Assembly: GCF_027579695.1 (NCBI RefSeq)
Contig: NC_083590.1
Span: 14,368,656-14,432,655, forward strand
Direction: 5' to 3'
Source of the DNA: Neoarius graeffei
Lineage: Eukaryota; Chordata; Actinopteri; Siluriformes; Ariidae
DNA length: 64,000 nt
Shown here: positions 11,189 to 23,530 of the stretch, piece by piece
Numbering within the stretch: the stretch's first letter is position 1
Layout of the letters: each line of letters opens with the position of its first letter
The notes under the pieces: generated by a model
Seen by the model: only the letters and a program-made list of their open reading frames with translations
The model's database searches: none
What the model was told of the DNA's origin: nothing
Program-made: the position numbers and the translations under genes

Positions 11189-13619
11189 TTTATTTATTGA
11201 TTATAATGGCGATGTTACACTGAAGCATAAGTTGTGGTATTTACTGCTATTGTTAGAAAATACCTTCAAGAGAAACTCATCATGAGACAAATTTATTTCA
11301 AAACAATGTGTGATTTCTTCAAGATAATACAGTATGTAATACAGACAACAAGATCCTGCTGGAATGAGTTTTATTTCATTATTGAAATGTTCTCATGGTT
11401 GCAAAGACAAGAAATGGATCTTTAGGACTGAGAAAACAAGGATAATATTGTGGTTTAAAAAGGGAAAAACATCAAATTACACTTGCTCTTGTGACATACA
11501 AGTTGAAAGCTGTTTAGGTTTCTGATGATAAAGTAGATAATCTGATTAAAGGATGAAAAATGCTATGAATAAAAAAAATCACTTTGGTATCTCAGTGGAG
11601 AGGGAGGGACCTGGAAATTACACACGTTGACATTTTCCAGCCAAGTCCACTGTCTTCTCAATCCTACTGACTGCAGCTTTAAAGGGTGAGGTTGTGGTGA
11701 TATTTGTATGGAAATGATGGTTAGTAATCCCTGGTGTGTGGAGGTGAACTTTTTGGTGGATGAGACCCATGAACCCATGTTCTGTCTGGAAAGGGGCGTA
11801 GCAGTGCCTTGGGTCTGTGGCCCAAGGTGGGCGGAGCGTGGGGAAGGGGCGTGAGGGGGTGTCTCCCTCCTGTAAGGGGGGTCTGGGCCTCCCCCAGAAA
11901 ACTTTTAAAAACTGGATGCTCTCTGATGGCATTCCTGCAATGAAATAGGTTTTATTTTGCAGATATAAAAAGGTACACCTTGTTATAATTTTCAGCAGCC
12001 AGGTCTAAAATCAGTCTGAGTGATGTTAACATGCACCACAGGAAAATGTTCCACTGGATTTTCTGATGGCATTTCTGCTCTAAAACAGGTCTTAAATCTG
12101 GAGGCAATAAAATGGAACACATTAATTTTATTATATAGAGTGTCTATATCTGTAATTTTATTACACCAGACAACCAAAAAAAAAAGCAGAGCCAGGGTTG
12201 GAGGTTGCCCTGGGGTTCACTGCCTTACACTTTTTTCTGAGAAGGAAAAAAATAAAAATATATTGAAAATCAAAATATTAGTACTTTCAATGCATGGTGT
12301 ACATTTATAATTGTCAACTGGGTTCCACTTTATCATTTACATTTTATTTTGCAAGTGCAGGAGATTTTATTGTAATTTTAATAAAATTTACTTTTCAGAG
12401 TAAATCTTAAAATTCAACATTTTCTCAAGTTTTTCAGAATAAGTGAAAATCTTTATTAAAAATATAAAAGATTTAAAAAAAACATTATGTTGGTTTTGGT
12501 TTACATTCATATGGATGATATCCAAAAATAATCTTTTTTTTTTTATTTCCCAAAATTCAGACAATTTTTCATTCAAAAAATTATATAAATTCTAACTTCA
12601 TTAGAACTATTCCAAATAAAGGGAAGTTTATGAAGCCAGTTTTATGTAACATTTTGTTAAATCTGTAAACGGTAAAATCCAACACATTATTTCACCAGTA
12701 AAGAGATTTAAAGTTTCTCCAAAATTCAGGCTCCTGCTTTTCAGTGTAAGGGTGCAGGAAGGGCGTCGACCCAATCTACTGTGCCAGTCAATATGGCGTG
12801 TGAGCGATAATCGGTTAATTACTCAGTTACGTCTGTTTACTGACCTGCCAACGTCTTTGTGAGTGCCTGCTGACCAACGGCTTTTTCATCACTTTGGTCG
12901 TCATTTGCATGCTTTAAAAGCACCTTCTTTCCGTTCTGGCTGTAGGTCTTTTCCTCATTCCATAAAAGGCAAATCACAACTCCAGACTTGTCAGTAATTT
13001 TCCGACACCATGTTTCTCGTGGCTGAACATATTTAATCGATTTCTTTTAGCCATTCATCCCTCCATTTATTTTTAATGTCCTGGTCCAACTGTTTAATTC
13101 TCTCTTTTTTGCACCGATTTCTAAATACCGTGGCATGTTTTTAGGAAAATCTATCCACAGTTACATGATTTGAATCCAGCGTTAAGGAGGACTAAAGACG
13201 TGTCGACATCAGAAACAATCAGAATTTATATGAAGACGCGTTAAAAACCTGAGTATTGCTGAGTAATAGTGACAAACACAAACCACTACGGAACAATGAC
13301 AAAGTATTTACACTTACAATAAATCAGAAATTACACAGATGCTGAAAATGAAACTTTTACAATTTGATTTTGATGGAAATCCATTTTTATGTCCGAGTAC
13401 TAACACCCATGTGATGCACAGATTTATTTTCAATAATTGTTGGCTTTTTTTGATAAAAAAAAAATAATTTAAATACAGAAGCTAATTTTATACAACAGAA
13501 AATAATCACACTGTATTTATATATTTAATTCTCCAAAATCTAGAGGAAAAAAAAAAACTTTAGAACAGAACAAAAATGAACAGCTTTGGTCTGACCCTGT
13601 AACAAAAAGATCGAATCTA
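11189..13619. other. AT-rich non-coding stretch
   Basis: No gene supported. A segment around 11905-11965 (ctctgatggcattcctgc) recurs at 12052-12105 in diverged form, suggesting an old local duplication. The part from 12350 to 13560 is very AT rich with many A and T runs. Confidence 0.5.
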
Positions 13620-14014
13620 CAGTCACAGAGCACATTATTAGGAACACTAATTCATGCTGTTGGTGCCAAATTCTGACGCCACCATCTGTGAGCCTCAGCA
13701 GAAATCGAGGTTCATCAGACCAGGCTACGTTTTTTCACTCTTCACCTGTCCAGTTGTGGTGATCCTGTGCCCACTGCAGCCTCAGCTTTCTGTTCTTGGC
13801 TGACAGAAGTGGAACCCGATGTGGTCATCCACCTCAGTGTTCAGTGTGTTGTGCATTTTGAGATGCTTTTCTGCTCACCACAATTGTACAGAGTGGTTAT
13901 CTGAGTTACTGTAGCCTTTCTGTCAGCTCAAACCAGTCTGGCCGTTCTCTGGTGAACCCTCTCGTCGACAAGGCATATCCATCCAGGTGTTCCTAATAAA
14001 GTGCTCAGTGAGTG
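13620..14014 (-). mobile_element. Internally deleted Tc1-like transposon
   Basis: TA-flanked (13618-13619; 14015-14016) element with imperfect inverted ends, cagtcacagagcac and the reverse of cactcactgagcac. Translation of the minus strand gives broken Tc1-like transposase sequence: a VTQITTLYN-like segment, an arginine-rich linker, and a segment resembling the region around the second catalytic Asp. Several stops and a length of only 395 bp make it a dead fragment. Confidence 0.75.
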
Positions 14015-15361
14015 TATATTAAATACCAACTGAAGGACAAAGTGATAAACGTGCCTTGCAGAGAGTCTCCTCAGGGCTTCCTCAGATTAACTCCCCAAAT
14101 GCCGATCCTGTCAGGTGAGAATCCCACCAATGTCCTGAAACTGTTCCTGTCCATTTCAGCTCCCTCTTCCACTGACTGGGTTCAGCTCGAGTCCCTGTGC
14201 TTTTTCACCTGCTCTTTCAGGGTTTTTAAGGGACTGAGGTCCAGGCAGTTTCATGCAGATCACAAGTTGTTCCACATTCAGTGTAGAATTGTGTGCAGTC
14301 TGATTCACTGTGCACCATGAACACACACTGGCCACGTCTCCGAGTCTCTTTCATTTGTTAGAACTAAATGACTGACGTGTTTATGAATGTGCTGTCTGCT
14401 CCCCAACATGGAAATGCAGGAACACCAGAGTCTTCATCACACACACAGATGTTCATCACCAACTGAAAATAAAAGAAAAACATCTGGATTAATCCCCACA
14501 CACTGGACTGTGGTACTTCATGACCAACAGCATGTAATCATCTCTGCTCCAAGAGAAACATTATTATCTCCTGTTTATAATTTAATTCAACATTTATTCA
14601 GTCTTATATAATATCTGTGTTCTAACATTGAGCTCCAACAAACGAGAACTTCCACAAGACAGGAAACAGGAAAGTGAGCAGACGTTTCCCATCACATCAC
14701 TGCTCTTATCCAATCACAGGCTTTGGAGCTTTTTAAACAGTAACTAACACTGCAGTGGGTTTGATCTCTTGTTCTACATGTAGATTTAAGTGCAGACTTT
14801 AAGAAGAAGCCGAGGTGAATTTTACAGGAACGACAGAAGACACGGTGTGGAGGTGGAGAGCAGGAAGGAGTGTCAGAGTGAGTAAAGTGGCTCCTTAAAT
14901 CACATATTTGTCGCCATGTGGCATTAAAGATGATCATTTTACTGAGTTTTGAGGAGAGTTGAGAAGAAAGTGTGCTGCTGATCAGAAACAGGGAAAAGCC
15001 GAGATCATCTTATTCAGACAAAAGCAGCAGGATGAAGTCAGAGACAGCAGGGTGTCACAAGGAGACGAGGTGTTCATTTACAATCACTCTCATGCACTCA
15101 GACGGGACATTTTGGAGACTCTGACTGACTCCATCTTCTGCTTTCAGATGAATTTTAAATCAATTTTACTGAACAACAAACAGCATTAAAGACAACTGGG
15201 AGGAAAAAGTCAGATTAAATAGAACACAGTGAAAATTTCTAAAACTGGTTTCATTTCATGGCCTGGTCATGTGACATTTACTGAAATTAAAGAAAAATTA
15301 TTTTGAGGTTAAATTATTATTCTTTTTTTTCCAACATTTGCCTAAAAAGGTTATTACTTAC
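14015..15361. other. Sequence downstream of the last recognised NLR exon
   Basis: This lies 3' of the last recognised NLR exon in transcript order. No B30.2 domain or further LRR exon was recognised in any frame. It is either 3' untranslated, intronic, or the gene is truncated here. The small open frames (14012-14320, 14692-14937, 14959-15189) have no recognisable motif. Confidence 0.4.
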
Positions 15362-15536
15362 CAGAGTGTCTGTAGTTTTATAATGTTTATCATCCTTAAG
15401 AGCAGAGAGCAGCTTCTCTCCTGAGTCTCCGATTTTATTATCAGACAGATCCAGGTGTCTCAGGTGTGAGGGGTTTGATCTCAGAGCTGAACTCAGAGCA
15501 GCACAGCCTTCATCTGAGACACCACAATTGTACAAC
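15362..15536 (-). CDS. NLR leucine-rich repeat exon (last recognised)
   Basis: Ribonuclease-inhibitor-type [24 protein letters not shown], then LDLSDNKIGDSGEKLLSAL and a divergent end (KDDKHYKTTDTL). The acceptor is ctctgcag and the donor gtaagt at 15361-15356. The exon is 175 bp, not 174 like its sisters, so it ends in phase 0 instead of phase 2. If the donor is skipped, the frame runs 15 codons further and stops at 15317. Either it is the true terminal exon, or a one-base change has broken the frame. Confidence 0.75.
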
Positions 15537-15565
15537 CTGCAGAGACACAATGACACACACTTCAC

Positions 15566-16695
15566 TGCCTCAGTTTATGAACATCAAGATTTGCTCTGTG
15601 GGTCTTTAAATTTGAGGTGTGTGTGTTTTTTCCCATGGATTTGGCCTTTCTTTCACCATTTCATATCAAGGAAGTAGCTCATCATCTGTGAGCAGAAGGA
15701 GGAAGTTACAGCTCATGAGTTACAAACAAACAAATTTCAGAAATTATTGCCAAGAATCAAACAGAACTTTAGATTTACAATTCATCTGAAATCTTGCCAA
15801 ATTATTCCACCACTGCAGGCTCCAATATAATTAGGCTTGAGATGTCAATCATGTTCTGTCCCAGTTTCCTGATTTGAGAGATTGACCAATCATAATAAGA
15901 AGAAGCCGTGTGTCCAGACAAAACAAACGAAAAACACGTTGTCCAATCCACAGTGAGATTCCCCCCCTGCGAAAACACTCGCCCACACTCCATTCCCTCC
16001 CAGTGAAGCGGTGCGTCTGGGCGGGGCTCAAAATAACAAGATAAACTGTTTAGTTCGCGAAAGTGTCTGAGTTTAATGAACAAACAGCGTGATATTGCAG
16101 TGAGATACTCCATTAATCTGATTCACTCAAATATTGAATGACACCAAGACTGATGAATAAAATAGAGACTTTGGGAAAAGTTTCATTGCTGCTTTTTAAT
16201 GAAATGTGAGGGGAAGCCGGGCTTCCAGTGTCGTTTTAAAGCAATCACCACTGACAGAGATGGACTGGAACATTATTTACTATTTTAACATTCGTTTTTA
16301 TAATTTAAAAAAAATTTCTCTCTTTGAAAAATTCAAAGTCAACAAAATGATTGTTGCTGTGGCTTTCAGTTTATTGGAAGTTCTTTTCTCCTCCTTTTTA
16401 ATTTTCATTTAAAAGTTACTTTTTATCTATTTCATTTTTTACCACATCAATTCTATGGCATTAATGTCTCATTTTAGTTTTAAACTCTATATTCCTGAGA
16501 TCATTTCCACCATGTCACTGCTGCTTTAAACCCTGCAGCTCACACAGAGGGCAGTTAGTTTGTGTCTCAGGTGCAGTTTGTGTGATTAGTTACAGTGTTG
16601 TAGTAAATTTCAGTGATTTCAGACACATTGCAGTCGGATCAAGTCCCGTTTTGTGCTGCAGTTTCTCACATACGTCCATCTGACCCAAAGACTCT
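15566..16695. other. NLR intron sequence, no gene supported
   Basis: Intron between LRR exons. The bases near 16212-16232 (ggggaagccgggcttccag) resemble the termini of the hAT element at 48940, hinting at a decayed relative. The 103-codon minus frame at 15802-16113 has no recognisable motif. From about 16612 the sequence is duplicated at 26755. Confidence 0.45.
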
Positions 16696-17224
16696 TACCG
16701 CTTTTCCACCAAATCAGTTCCAGGGCTGGTTCGGAGCCAGTGCTGGTGCTGGTTCACAACTCGTTCAACTTGCGAACCAACTGAAAACCAGTTTGCTTTT
16801 CCATAGCTTGGGGTGCTAAGGGGAGCCACATCATTACGTCATTGTATACATCAGTTACGTCGCTGCGTTTGCATAAACCTTGGTGCGAACACAGAAGCAA
16901 CAACAACATGGAGAAGAAGAAGCAGCAGCAACAACAAGAACAACAATAATGGATGACTGTTGCTTTACTGCATCCATGATATCTCGTCGCTTATTTAAAA
17001 ATGGCGCCCTCTCACAGTCTTGCTATTGTTGCTAGTCTTAACAACTCCGCCCCCCCGCTGACGTAAGCAGTTCTTTCCTCTAGCCATGCAAAGAGCTGGT
17101 GCTACCCTGGAACCGGTTTTTCTGGCCCAGAGCCAGTTCTTTGTCAGTGGAAACAGAAAACCCGGTTCCAACCTAAGCACTGGCCCCGAACCAGCCCTGG
17201 AACTGATTTGGTGGAAAAGGGGCA
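16696..17224. mobile_element. 529-bp MITE with 3-bp target duplication
   Basis: The left end taccgcttttccaccaaatc is repeated inverted at the right end (gatttggtggaaaaggggca), and the inverted repeat runs for more than 35 bp. Target duplication TCT lies at 16693-16695 and 17225-17227. The paralogous intron copy at 26838-26850 (actctgtgacaaatc) lacks the element and gives the empty site, which proves insertion. A 3-bp duplication is compatible with PIF/Harbinger, but TCT is not its usual TWA target, so the family is left open. Confidence 0.88.
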
Positions 17225-17375
17225 TCTGTAACAAATCATCAGTGTGCAGTGAAAAGAAACAATCTTCCTCCTCAGGACATTGATGATGAACCTAAAACCT
17301 CTGCTTCAGTCTCACTATTAGAGAATGTGTCTTACTGAGGAGCAGGTCATGTGACTCTCAGAGAGATGATCTTAC

Positions 17376-17549
17376 CCCAGTATCTCCAGTTTACAGTGAG
17401 GATTCTCCAGTCCAGCACAGAGACGCTTCACTCCTGAGTCTCCCAGATTATTAATAGACAGATCCAGTTGTCTCAGGTGTGAGGGGTTTGATCTCAGAGC
17501 TGAACTCAGAGCAGCACAGCCTTCATCTGAGACACCACAACCCCGCAAC
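17376..17549 (-). CDS. NLR leucine-rich repeat exon
   Basis: 174-bp exon (1 + 57 codons + 2; phase 2 in and out) encoding one pair of ribonuclease-inhibitor-type LRRs: [36 protein letters not shown] and a [14 protein letters not shown] end. Acceptor ctctgcag and donor gtaaga are canonical. It is almost identical to the exon at 33252-33425, and the flanking intron sequence is also shared, so the two arose by duplication of an exon-plus-intron cassette. Confidence 0.88.
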
Positions 17550-17810
17550 CTGCAGAGACACAATGAGACACACTTCATCAACAGATTTTCATCTTGGTTT
17601 AATTCTTACTTTAAAGATGAGGAGTGTAAAATTAATTTTATTATTCAGAATGTCATGAGGATTTAATATCACCTGTTTATTCTCATTAACAGTGTAATTA
17701 ATAATGATAATACTGAGTGTTATATTGAGTTTCTCTCCTCTGTTGTGTGTGATATTAAACCATCAGCAGCTGAAGCTGAACAGAGAACAGCAGAGAGACC
17801 ATGAACTTTA

Positions 17811-17848
17811 ATCAGAGAGAGAGAGTGAGAGAGAGAGAGAGAGAGAAT
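17811..17848. repeat. (GA)n microsatellite
   Basis: Run of GA dinucleotides with one interruption (gtga), in an NLR intron. Confidence 0.9.
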
Positions 17849-18309
17849 CTCAGATGGTTCTCTACTAGACTTATAGTGCACTACACAGGGGCAATAAACT
17901 TGTTTCTCCAGAGTCTACAGAGTGCATTTATAGAACACTATAGATTTATATTATTGTAGAATCAGAGAAGTAAACAATGATTATTCCATATAAATCCTAC
18001 AAACATTCAGCCACTCGTTCTTGAGACAGCGTGCAAACAAGCATTTTAGAAAAAAATGGACAGAAAACCCAAAAACATACCGGTTTCACCTCTGAGTATC
18101 AGAGGAATAAAAATGTCAGTGTAATTTATGACGATGTTCGTTTGTCTAATTAGTTTTTCATCCCTCAAAAAAGAGGGACCACTTATAAACAGTGCTGTAA
18201 TTTTAACACCAGTCACTGTCAGCAGACGTGGACAAAATACCCAACTTCATTCCTTCAGTCAAAGTGCAGATCCCACTGGTCAAATGTTACTCCGATACAA
18301 GTGAAAGTT

Positions 18310-18550
18310 CCATCCATTATCTGTCGCTGCTTATCCTGTTCTACAGGGTCACAGGCAAGATGGAGCCTATCCCAGCTGACTATGGGCGAGAGGCAGGGTT
18401 CACCCTGGACAAGTCAGGGCTGACACACAGACACAGATAACCATTCACACTCACATTCGCACCTACAGTCAATTTGGAGCCACCAATTAGCCTAATCTGC
18501 ATGCCTTTGGACTGTGGGGAAAACCGGAGCACCTGGAGGAAACCCACGTT
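18310..18550 (-). mobile_element. 5'-truncated tRNA-headed SINE
   Basis: Body and tail portion of the same SINE family; the tRNA-like head is absent. Target duplication gtgaaagtt is at 18301-18309 and 18551-18559. Truncation at the head end is the usual signature of incomplete LINE-mediated reverse transcription. Confidence 0.88.
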
Positions 18551-18779
18551 GTGAAAGTTGTACAGTCAAATTTTTACTGAAGTTAAAGTACTGAAATATT
18601 TGCTTTTAAAAATACTGAAGTATTAAAAGTACATTTTCTGTCAATGCATTGTTGTATTATTGCCACAATGCTTACAAAACGTAATGCTTCTGAAGCAACC
18701 GACTGGATTTACTAACTAACTTGTTGAACCTGTAGAATAAACACCTGGTAGAACATTACAAAATGAAACAACTTACAAC

Positions 18780-19971
18780 TAGGGGTGTGCAAAAATATCG
18801 ATACAGCGATATATCGCGATACTTTGTCTTCTGATTCAATATCGATACTCAAAATTTGAATATCGATATTTTTTCAAATAATAAATCATGTTTCAGACGA
18901 GTTGTAAATCCAGTACGACTTCCGCACCTCTGCTCCGCGAGGTGTCGCTGTGCCGCTCCCTCACTGCAAGGCACTCTTCGTCTTCTCTTTTTTCCCCGGC
19001 GGTTGCAGTGAGGAAAAAAAAACAAGCAAGCATGGCTGTTAACGTAAACCTAGAGACGCCGCCGAACTTTAAGGCAGATGTTTGGAGGCACTTCGGATTC
19101 CAAAGGAAAGGAGAAAAAAAAACAGTGAGCCGGTGTTCTGTAAAGTTATCCTACCTCTTGGATTTGTCCTACCAAGCCTACTGCGCATGCGCGAAATCCA
19201 GGAGGGTAGGAAAATTCAACAGTAGTTTTGTCCTACCGATCAGCCGGGCTGATAGAAAATCGGTGAGTATTTCACGCATTTGCCGATTTTTATGTTTTGT
19301 GCGTATTGGTCGAGTCTTTGGCCGAGTCAAATAATTTGTAATGCCTTGTTTTGAATAATAAACCGGTCTGTATGAGAACTTGCTAATTCATGTGTTCTGC
19401 GCATGCGCAGTAGGCTTCGCGCATGCGCAGTAGGAGACTAAGATGCACACTGCACTTTTTAATGTGTTTCAGACAGTGTGTTGTTCCTGCAAAATAAGCA
19501 CAAGTTAAATGTTCTCCGGTATATGTTCTCAAGTTTACAAAGAACAAATTGATATTAGTGTTGGCACTGAAATGTATGTGCAGTCTGCAGTGCAAGTTTT
19601 AAGTTTTCATAAAACAATTTGATTCTGCTTGTTAAGCAGCACTGATGTGTCCATGCTTACAGAAAAGTTGAGAATACTAGCACAGAAATGGGAATTTTCT
19701 GTATGTTGTAGTGAAGCAACTCTTGGTTTTGCCAGCAGTGGAATAGAGACAAATATATGTCTGGCAAGAGTGTGTAGTTATGTATGTGAAATGTAATTTT
19801 ACAGTGGTCAATAAATTCTGATTTTCTTCAGTGATAGATATCGTGATGTGGTTGAAATTTCTTGCAATATATCGATTATCGCAGAATCACTGTACCGTGA
19901 TATTATCGTTATCGTGGGCAAAATATCGCCATAATATCGTATCGTGAGGTATCTGGTGATACCCAGCCCTA
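18780..19971. mobile_element. 1.2-kb hAT element, deletion derivative
   Basis: Ends taggggtgtg and the reverse of tagggctggg, with a perfect 8-bp duplication cttacaac (18772-18779; 19972-19979). The subterminal regions are rich in the motif atatcg. Inside, the 148-codon plus-strand frame 18888-19334 includes the block NFKADVWRHFGFQRKG, resembling the start of a ZBED/hAT BED finger, but the Cys-His part and the transposase core are missing. Two cgcatgcgcagtagg repeats lie at 19399-19433. Confidence 0.9.
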
Positions 19972-20171
19972 CTTACAACCAAGCAGAATCATCAATAAGA
20001 TGCTTGCTAGTTTTTCTCTTTGGCTACTGGTAAAAAAAAAAAAAAAATACGTAGTAGCTATAGTACCATATTTTTCGGACTATAAGTCGCACTTTTTTTC
20101 ATGGTTCGACTGGCCATGCGACTTATACTCCGGTGCGACGTATATATGTTTTTTTTTTTTTTCACCACGGA

Positions 20172-20312
20172 ATGACTGGAGCTGATGCCGAGTCTGACGA
20201 CAGCCACGCAGAAGAAGAGGAAACGGCGCTTCGTCTGCCGCTGGAGTTGGCAGAGTTGTTCAGAAGCGACACCGAGGATGAGGAATTCAATGGATTTGCT
20301 GATTTGGAGTGA
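20172..20312 (+). pseudogene. Acidic C-terminal transposase remnant
   Basis: A 46-codon frame starting at 20172 and ending at a TGA at 20310. It reads as a very acidic peptide with SDDSHAEEEE, LPLELAELFRSDTEDEEF and a final FADLE. This resembles the acidic tails of pogo-like transposases and lies at the proper place inside the TA-flanked element. The catalytic DDE domain is absent. The assignment is inferred from composition and context only. Confidence 0.45.
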
Positions 20313-20402
20313 AATTGTCAGCTTGATAAACTTGATTGACCTGTGTTTTATTATTAATGATAAGCCTATAGTTATTTAAATAAGTTATGTAATGATTTTA
20401 GG

Positions 20403-21346
20403 CAGTGCTTAATTTGTGAAGTGGGAGGTCCCGGAACGCAGGAAGTGGGTGGGTCCGGCGACTCAAAAAAAAAAAAAAAAAAAAGGCGGGGGTGGTTTAC
20501 TATAACTTTATGCACACGCGCTTATTGTGTGTGTAAAAAAAAGAATAATAATAATATCAGACATTATGATCTTAGAAAACGCTTTAGTGATGAACAGTTA
20601 CAGACAGTAATATGTCATGATATTATAAAATATTTTTTATTAGGCTATATATTAAATTATATATTAAATTTATCTTCTAAAATAGACTGTACTCATATCA
20701 CAACCGGTTTATTTCACCATTGGAGATCAGATCACACAAGACATGAGTTAAATGTGTTTAAAAGCAGTGCCAGCAGAACTTCATGGCTCAGGTGGGTAAG
20801 GCGCCATACCATAAATCCGGGGACCCAGGTTCAATTCCAACCTGCGGTCATTTTCCGAGCCCTCCCTGTTTTTCTCCTGCTCATTAAAAGCAGTGCCAGC
20901 AAACATAAGTGCAATCAATTCAAGTAATAGCTAAGAAATAAAGGGTTTACAAAACAAGTTGGAGAATTCATTTTAAAAATTTTAGTAATCTTTCTTGTTT
21001 TTTTGCCATTTTTTCCACAGCGCAAGCTAACAGCTACAAAAAACCTGGTGTTCTATTCAGCGGAAGTATACACCCCATGTCTCCCCCCCCCCCTTCGCAT
21101 AGATTTTGTGGATGTCATAGGAGAGAAATCAACAACAGGTATCAAAATCAAAACTGAACACTAAACAAATTTTTATTTACTTATTTAATTTATTGTTTGA
21201 TTTTTTTCCCTTTGTGATGGTCACGGAGGTGATCTGATCCATTTAAATAGCTGCCGGAACACCAAATGAAATGAAAATAGCTGCCGGATCCGACAACAGA
21301 GGTTACGGATCTTGTTCCGTCATGTTCCAGCTCAAATTAAGCCCTG
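20403..21346. mobile_element. 944-bp hAT element inside the TA-flanked element
   Basis: Ends cagtgcttaatttg and the reverse of cagggcttaatttg; perfect 8-bp duplication attttagg (20395-20402; 21347-21354). Non-autonomous: no transposase motif in the 168-codon frame at 20421-20927. It carries a SINE of a second family at 20776-20883. Confidence 0.9.
20776..20883 (+). mobile_element. Second tRNA-derived SINE family, short copy
   Basis: Starts near catggctcaggtgggtaagg (A-box-like) and has the B-box-like ggttcaattcc 50 bases on. It is flanked by the 18-bp duplication ttaaaagcagtgccagca (20758-20775 and 20884-20901). It differs in sequence from the DANA/Mermaid-like copies. The body is short, so it is probably 3' truncated or an old copy. 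Confidence 0.78.
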
Positions 21347-23064
21347 ATTTTAGGCCTATAGGCTATTGAATAACTTGATGTTACTATACATATTCAGCCA
21401 GTTTTTCTCTGGGCTATTATAAATGATTTTGTTTTGCATTTTTAAAAATAACTCCTTCCAAGATGAACTTTATTCTTCGTCTCTGAGGTTATGGTGTTAA
21501 TGGTCTGAATAACGTTTAATGTTTTTATCTGATATGACGTTAACTGGCAGGCGCACTTTCTGCCTGTTTTTTTTCTCTGAGCGGTTGTTGTTTTTTTCAC
21601 TAGACGGTTGTTTTTACTACCGTACCTGTCTTTGGAGATGATATACCTATAGCCTACTTGACCTCTGATTTGATGAAATAAAATTCAACAAAAATGAAGA
21701 ATGACTGATTAATGCATCAGTAATAGGCTACTAATATTAGTTATAATAATAATATAAGCTATTAGTAATAACAATAGTGATAGTATTAAAGATAGTAGTA
21801 GATATTTAAAATAATCAGACTAGGCTACTTACAGGGCAAAGGGCGCGTTATCACTGCTCAGCTGTTCGTTTATTAAATAAACAATGCAGTCGCACAGTAA
21901 CCACGCACCGCTTATCAGATAGAATCACAGATTCTATGGATAGAATAACCCTTCAAAAAAGTGCGACTTATAGTCCGGTGCGACGTATATATGTTTTTTT
22001 TCGTCTTCATAATGCATTTTTTGGCTGATGCGACTTAAACTCCGGAGCGACGTATAGTCCGGAAAATACAGTAATTATGCAAGGTCACAAAAGCTACAAT
22101 GTTAACGTTACCAAAGACAGAAATGTGAATTCACAAAATGAACACATGCTGTGCCATCATGGTGGTTTAACGTTAAGCTAGCTAGTCAGTGAAGCGCCAC
22201 CTGACATGCTAGCAAACTCTTTTCAAACTCGAAATCATATTGGGTAGCTAATGTTACTCAAAAAGAAAGATTTCTACATTCTATTTATTTGGCAAGATTA
22301 TGCTAAAACATTTCTGAAAGGACTTCAGACAAGTTATTCATGTCAGCATAATTCCATTTTTACATGCTAACTAACAGTCTGTAAGTTAATGAGCTGTGTG
22401 TTCATGTTAGCCATGGACAAGGCTACGGCAACTTGGCGAGCAAATCCACAGAAAGTCATTTGACAAACCAGACTGCATAGCTATTGTACCGTTACCGCTT
22501 GCTCTAAAAGCACAGAAAACTTCATTACAAGCTTTATCTTGGAATAAAATGTTTACATACGTTTGTATATGCTACTGCAGGTTGGATAGTGAGTTTTTGG
22601 AGGACCTAATGTGGTTCATTTTAGGCAAACAAAGATCTTTATTCCTTTCCCCAGAGCGTTCCCCAGAAGAACCGCCTCCTTCCATTCCGCCATCAACTGA
22701 TTGTGTTCAAATAACGCTGCAGAGAAATCACTGAACTTGATTTTATAGTCTATGGATGTGAGCTTAGTGATTACTGACAGGCTGTCTCAGTGTCACCTGC
22801 CAAAAAAACCATCACGTTTTAGAAAAGAAAAGAAAAACATCCACTTTCAAAGCTGCTTCATGGTAACGAGTAATGAGGACCTTGATAGAAATGTAGTGGA
22901 ATAAAACGCACTATGTTTAACTTCACTCCATCTGAAAGACAGTCATAAGTTGCCAAAAAAAAAAAAACCTCAAGTAAATTACAGATACTCAAAAAGTGTA
23001 CTTAAGTCCAGTACTCAAGTAAATTTATTTGGTTACTGTCCACCTCTGCCTGTCAGTAACGCGA

Positions 23065-23530
23065 TAGAGCGTGCCACTTCCAGTCAGACTACAAACATGG
23101 CTGATCTGAACAACAACATCCAAGAATCACCGCGCCCTCTATCGCCTGTCTATTAATTACACCTGTCACGCATTTCCTGGTTAATCAGCCCACGCTATAT
23201 AAACACCTCTCCCACACTCCCTCCATGCGAAGTATTGTTCAGTGTCTTACCCATCATACCAAGCCTTGTTATTCTGCCTGCCTTATGTTCTCAACCCTAG
23301 TTACTCTTTAGTCTTGCCCTTATTACTCTGTCTGCCTATCGATCGACCCCTGCCTGTCCCTCGACTTCAAATTCGTCTAGCATTTTGGATTTGTTTGCCA
23401 GTCTACGTTCCCCACTCTCCCCTGCACACACATCCCTAAGTGCCTGCATCCTGACATCACCCAATCTGGATGTAAATTTCCTCCAAATAAATCTGAAGGT
23501 CTGCACTTTGAGCTCATCTTAATTTCATCA
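23065..23530 (+). mobile_element. Solo-LTR-like segment
   Basis: Resembles a fish retrotransposon LTR. It has a TATA box in ctatataaac (23194), a downstream region ending gcgaagtattgttcagtgtc, a pyrimidine-rich body and an aaataaat polyadenylation signal near 23485. No internal retroviral-type genes lie beside it. Exact ends and a target duplication were not found, so this is tentative. Confidence 0.4.

Larger units (their letters stand above)
20066..22071. mobile_element. TA-flanked DNA transposon (pogo/mariner-like) with nested insertion
   Basis: Ends atttttcggactataagtcgc and, inverted, ctgtattttccggactatac, flanked by TA at 20064-20065 and 22072-22073. The motif gcgacttatactccggtgcg recurs several times near both ends (20115-20145; 21960-22060), a subterminal repeat pattern that could bind transposase. 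It is interrupted by a hAT element at 20403-21346. Confidence 0.85.
18223..23048. mobile_element. Outer hAT-like element with nested insertions
   Basis: The ends cagacgtggaca and tgtccacctctg are inverted repeats (11 of 12). Flanking octamers actgtcag (18215-18222) and cctgtcag (23049-23056) agree at 7 of 8, fitting an aged hAT target duplication. The subterminal parts (for example 22970-23040, with repeated ctcaagtaaa) match a very common non-autonomous fish repeat. Removing the nested elements (18310-18550, 18780-19971, 20066-22071) leaves about 1.4 kb with no transposase. Confidence 0.82.

Noticed and set aside
1..15361. B30.2 (PRY-SPRY) exon expected at the 3' end of many fish NLR genes
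   Set aside because: I looked for its usual blocks in the frames downstream of the last LRR exon and found none.
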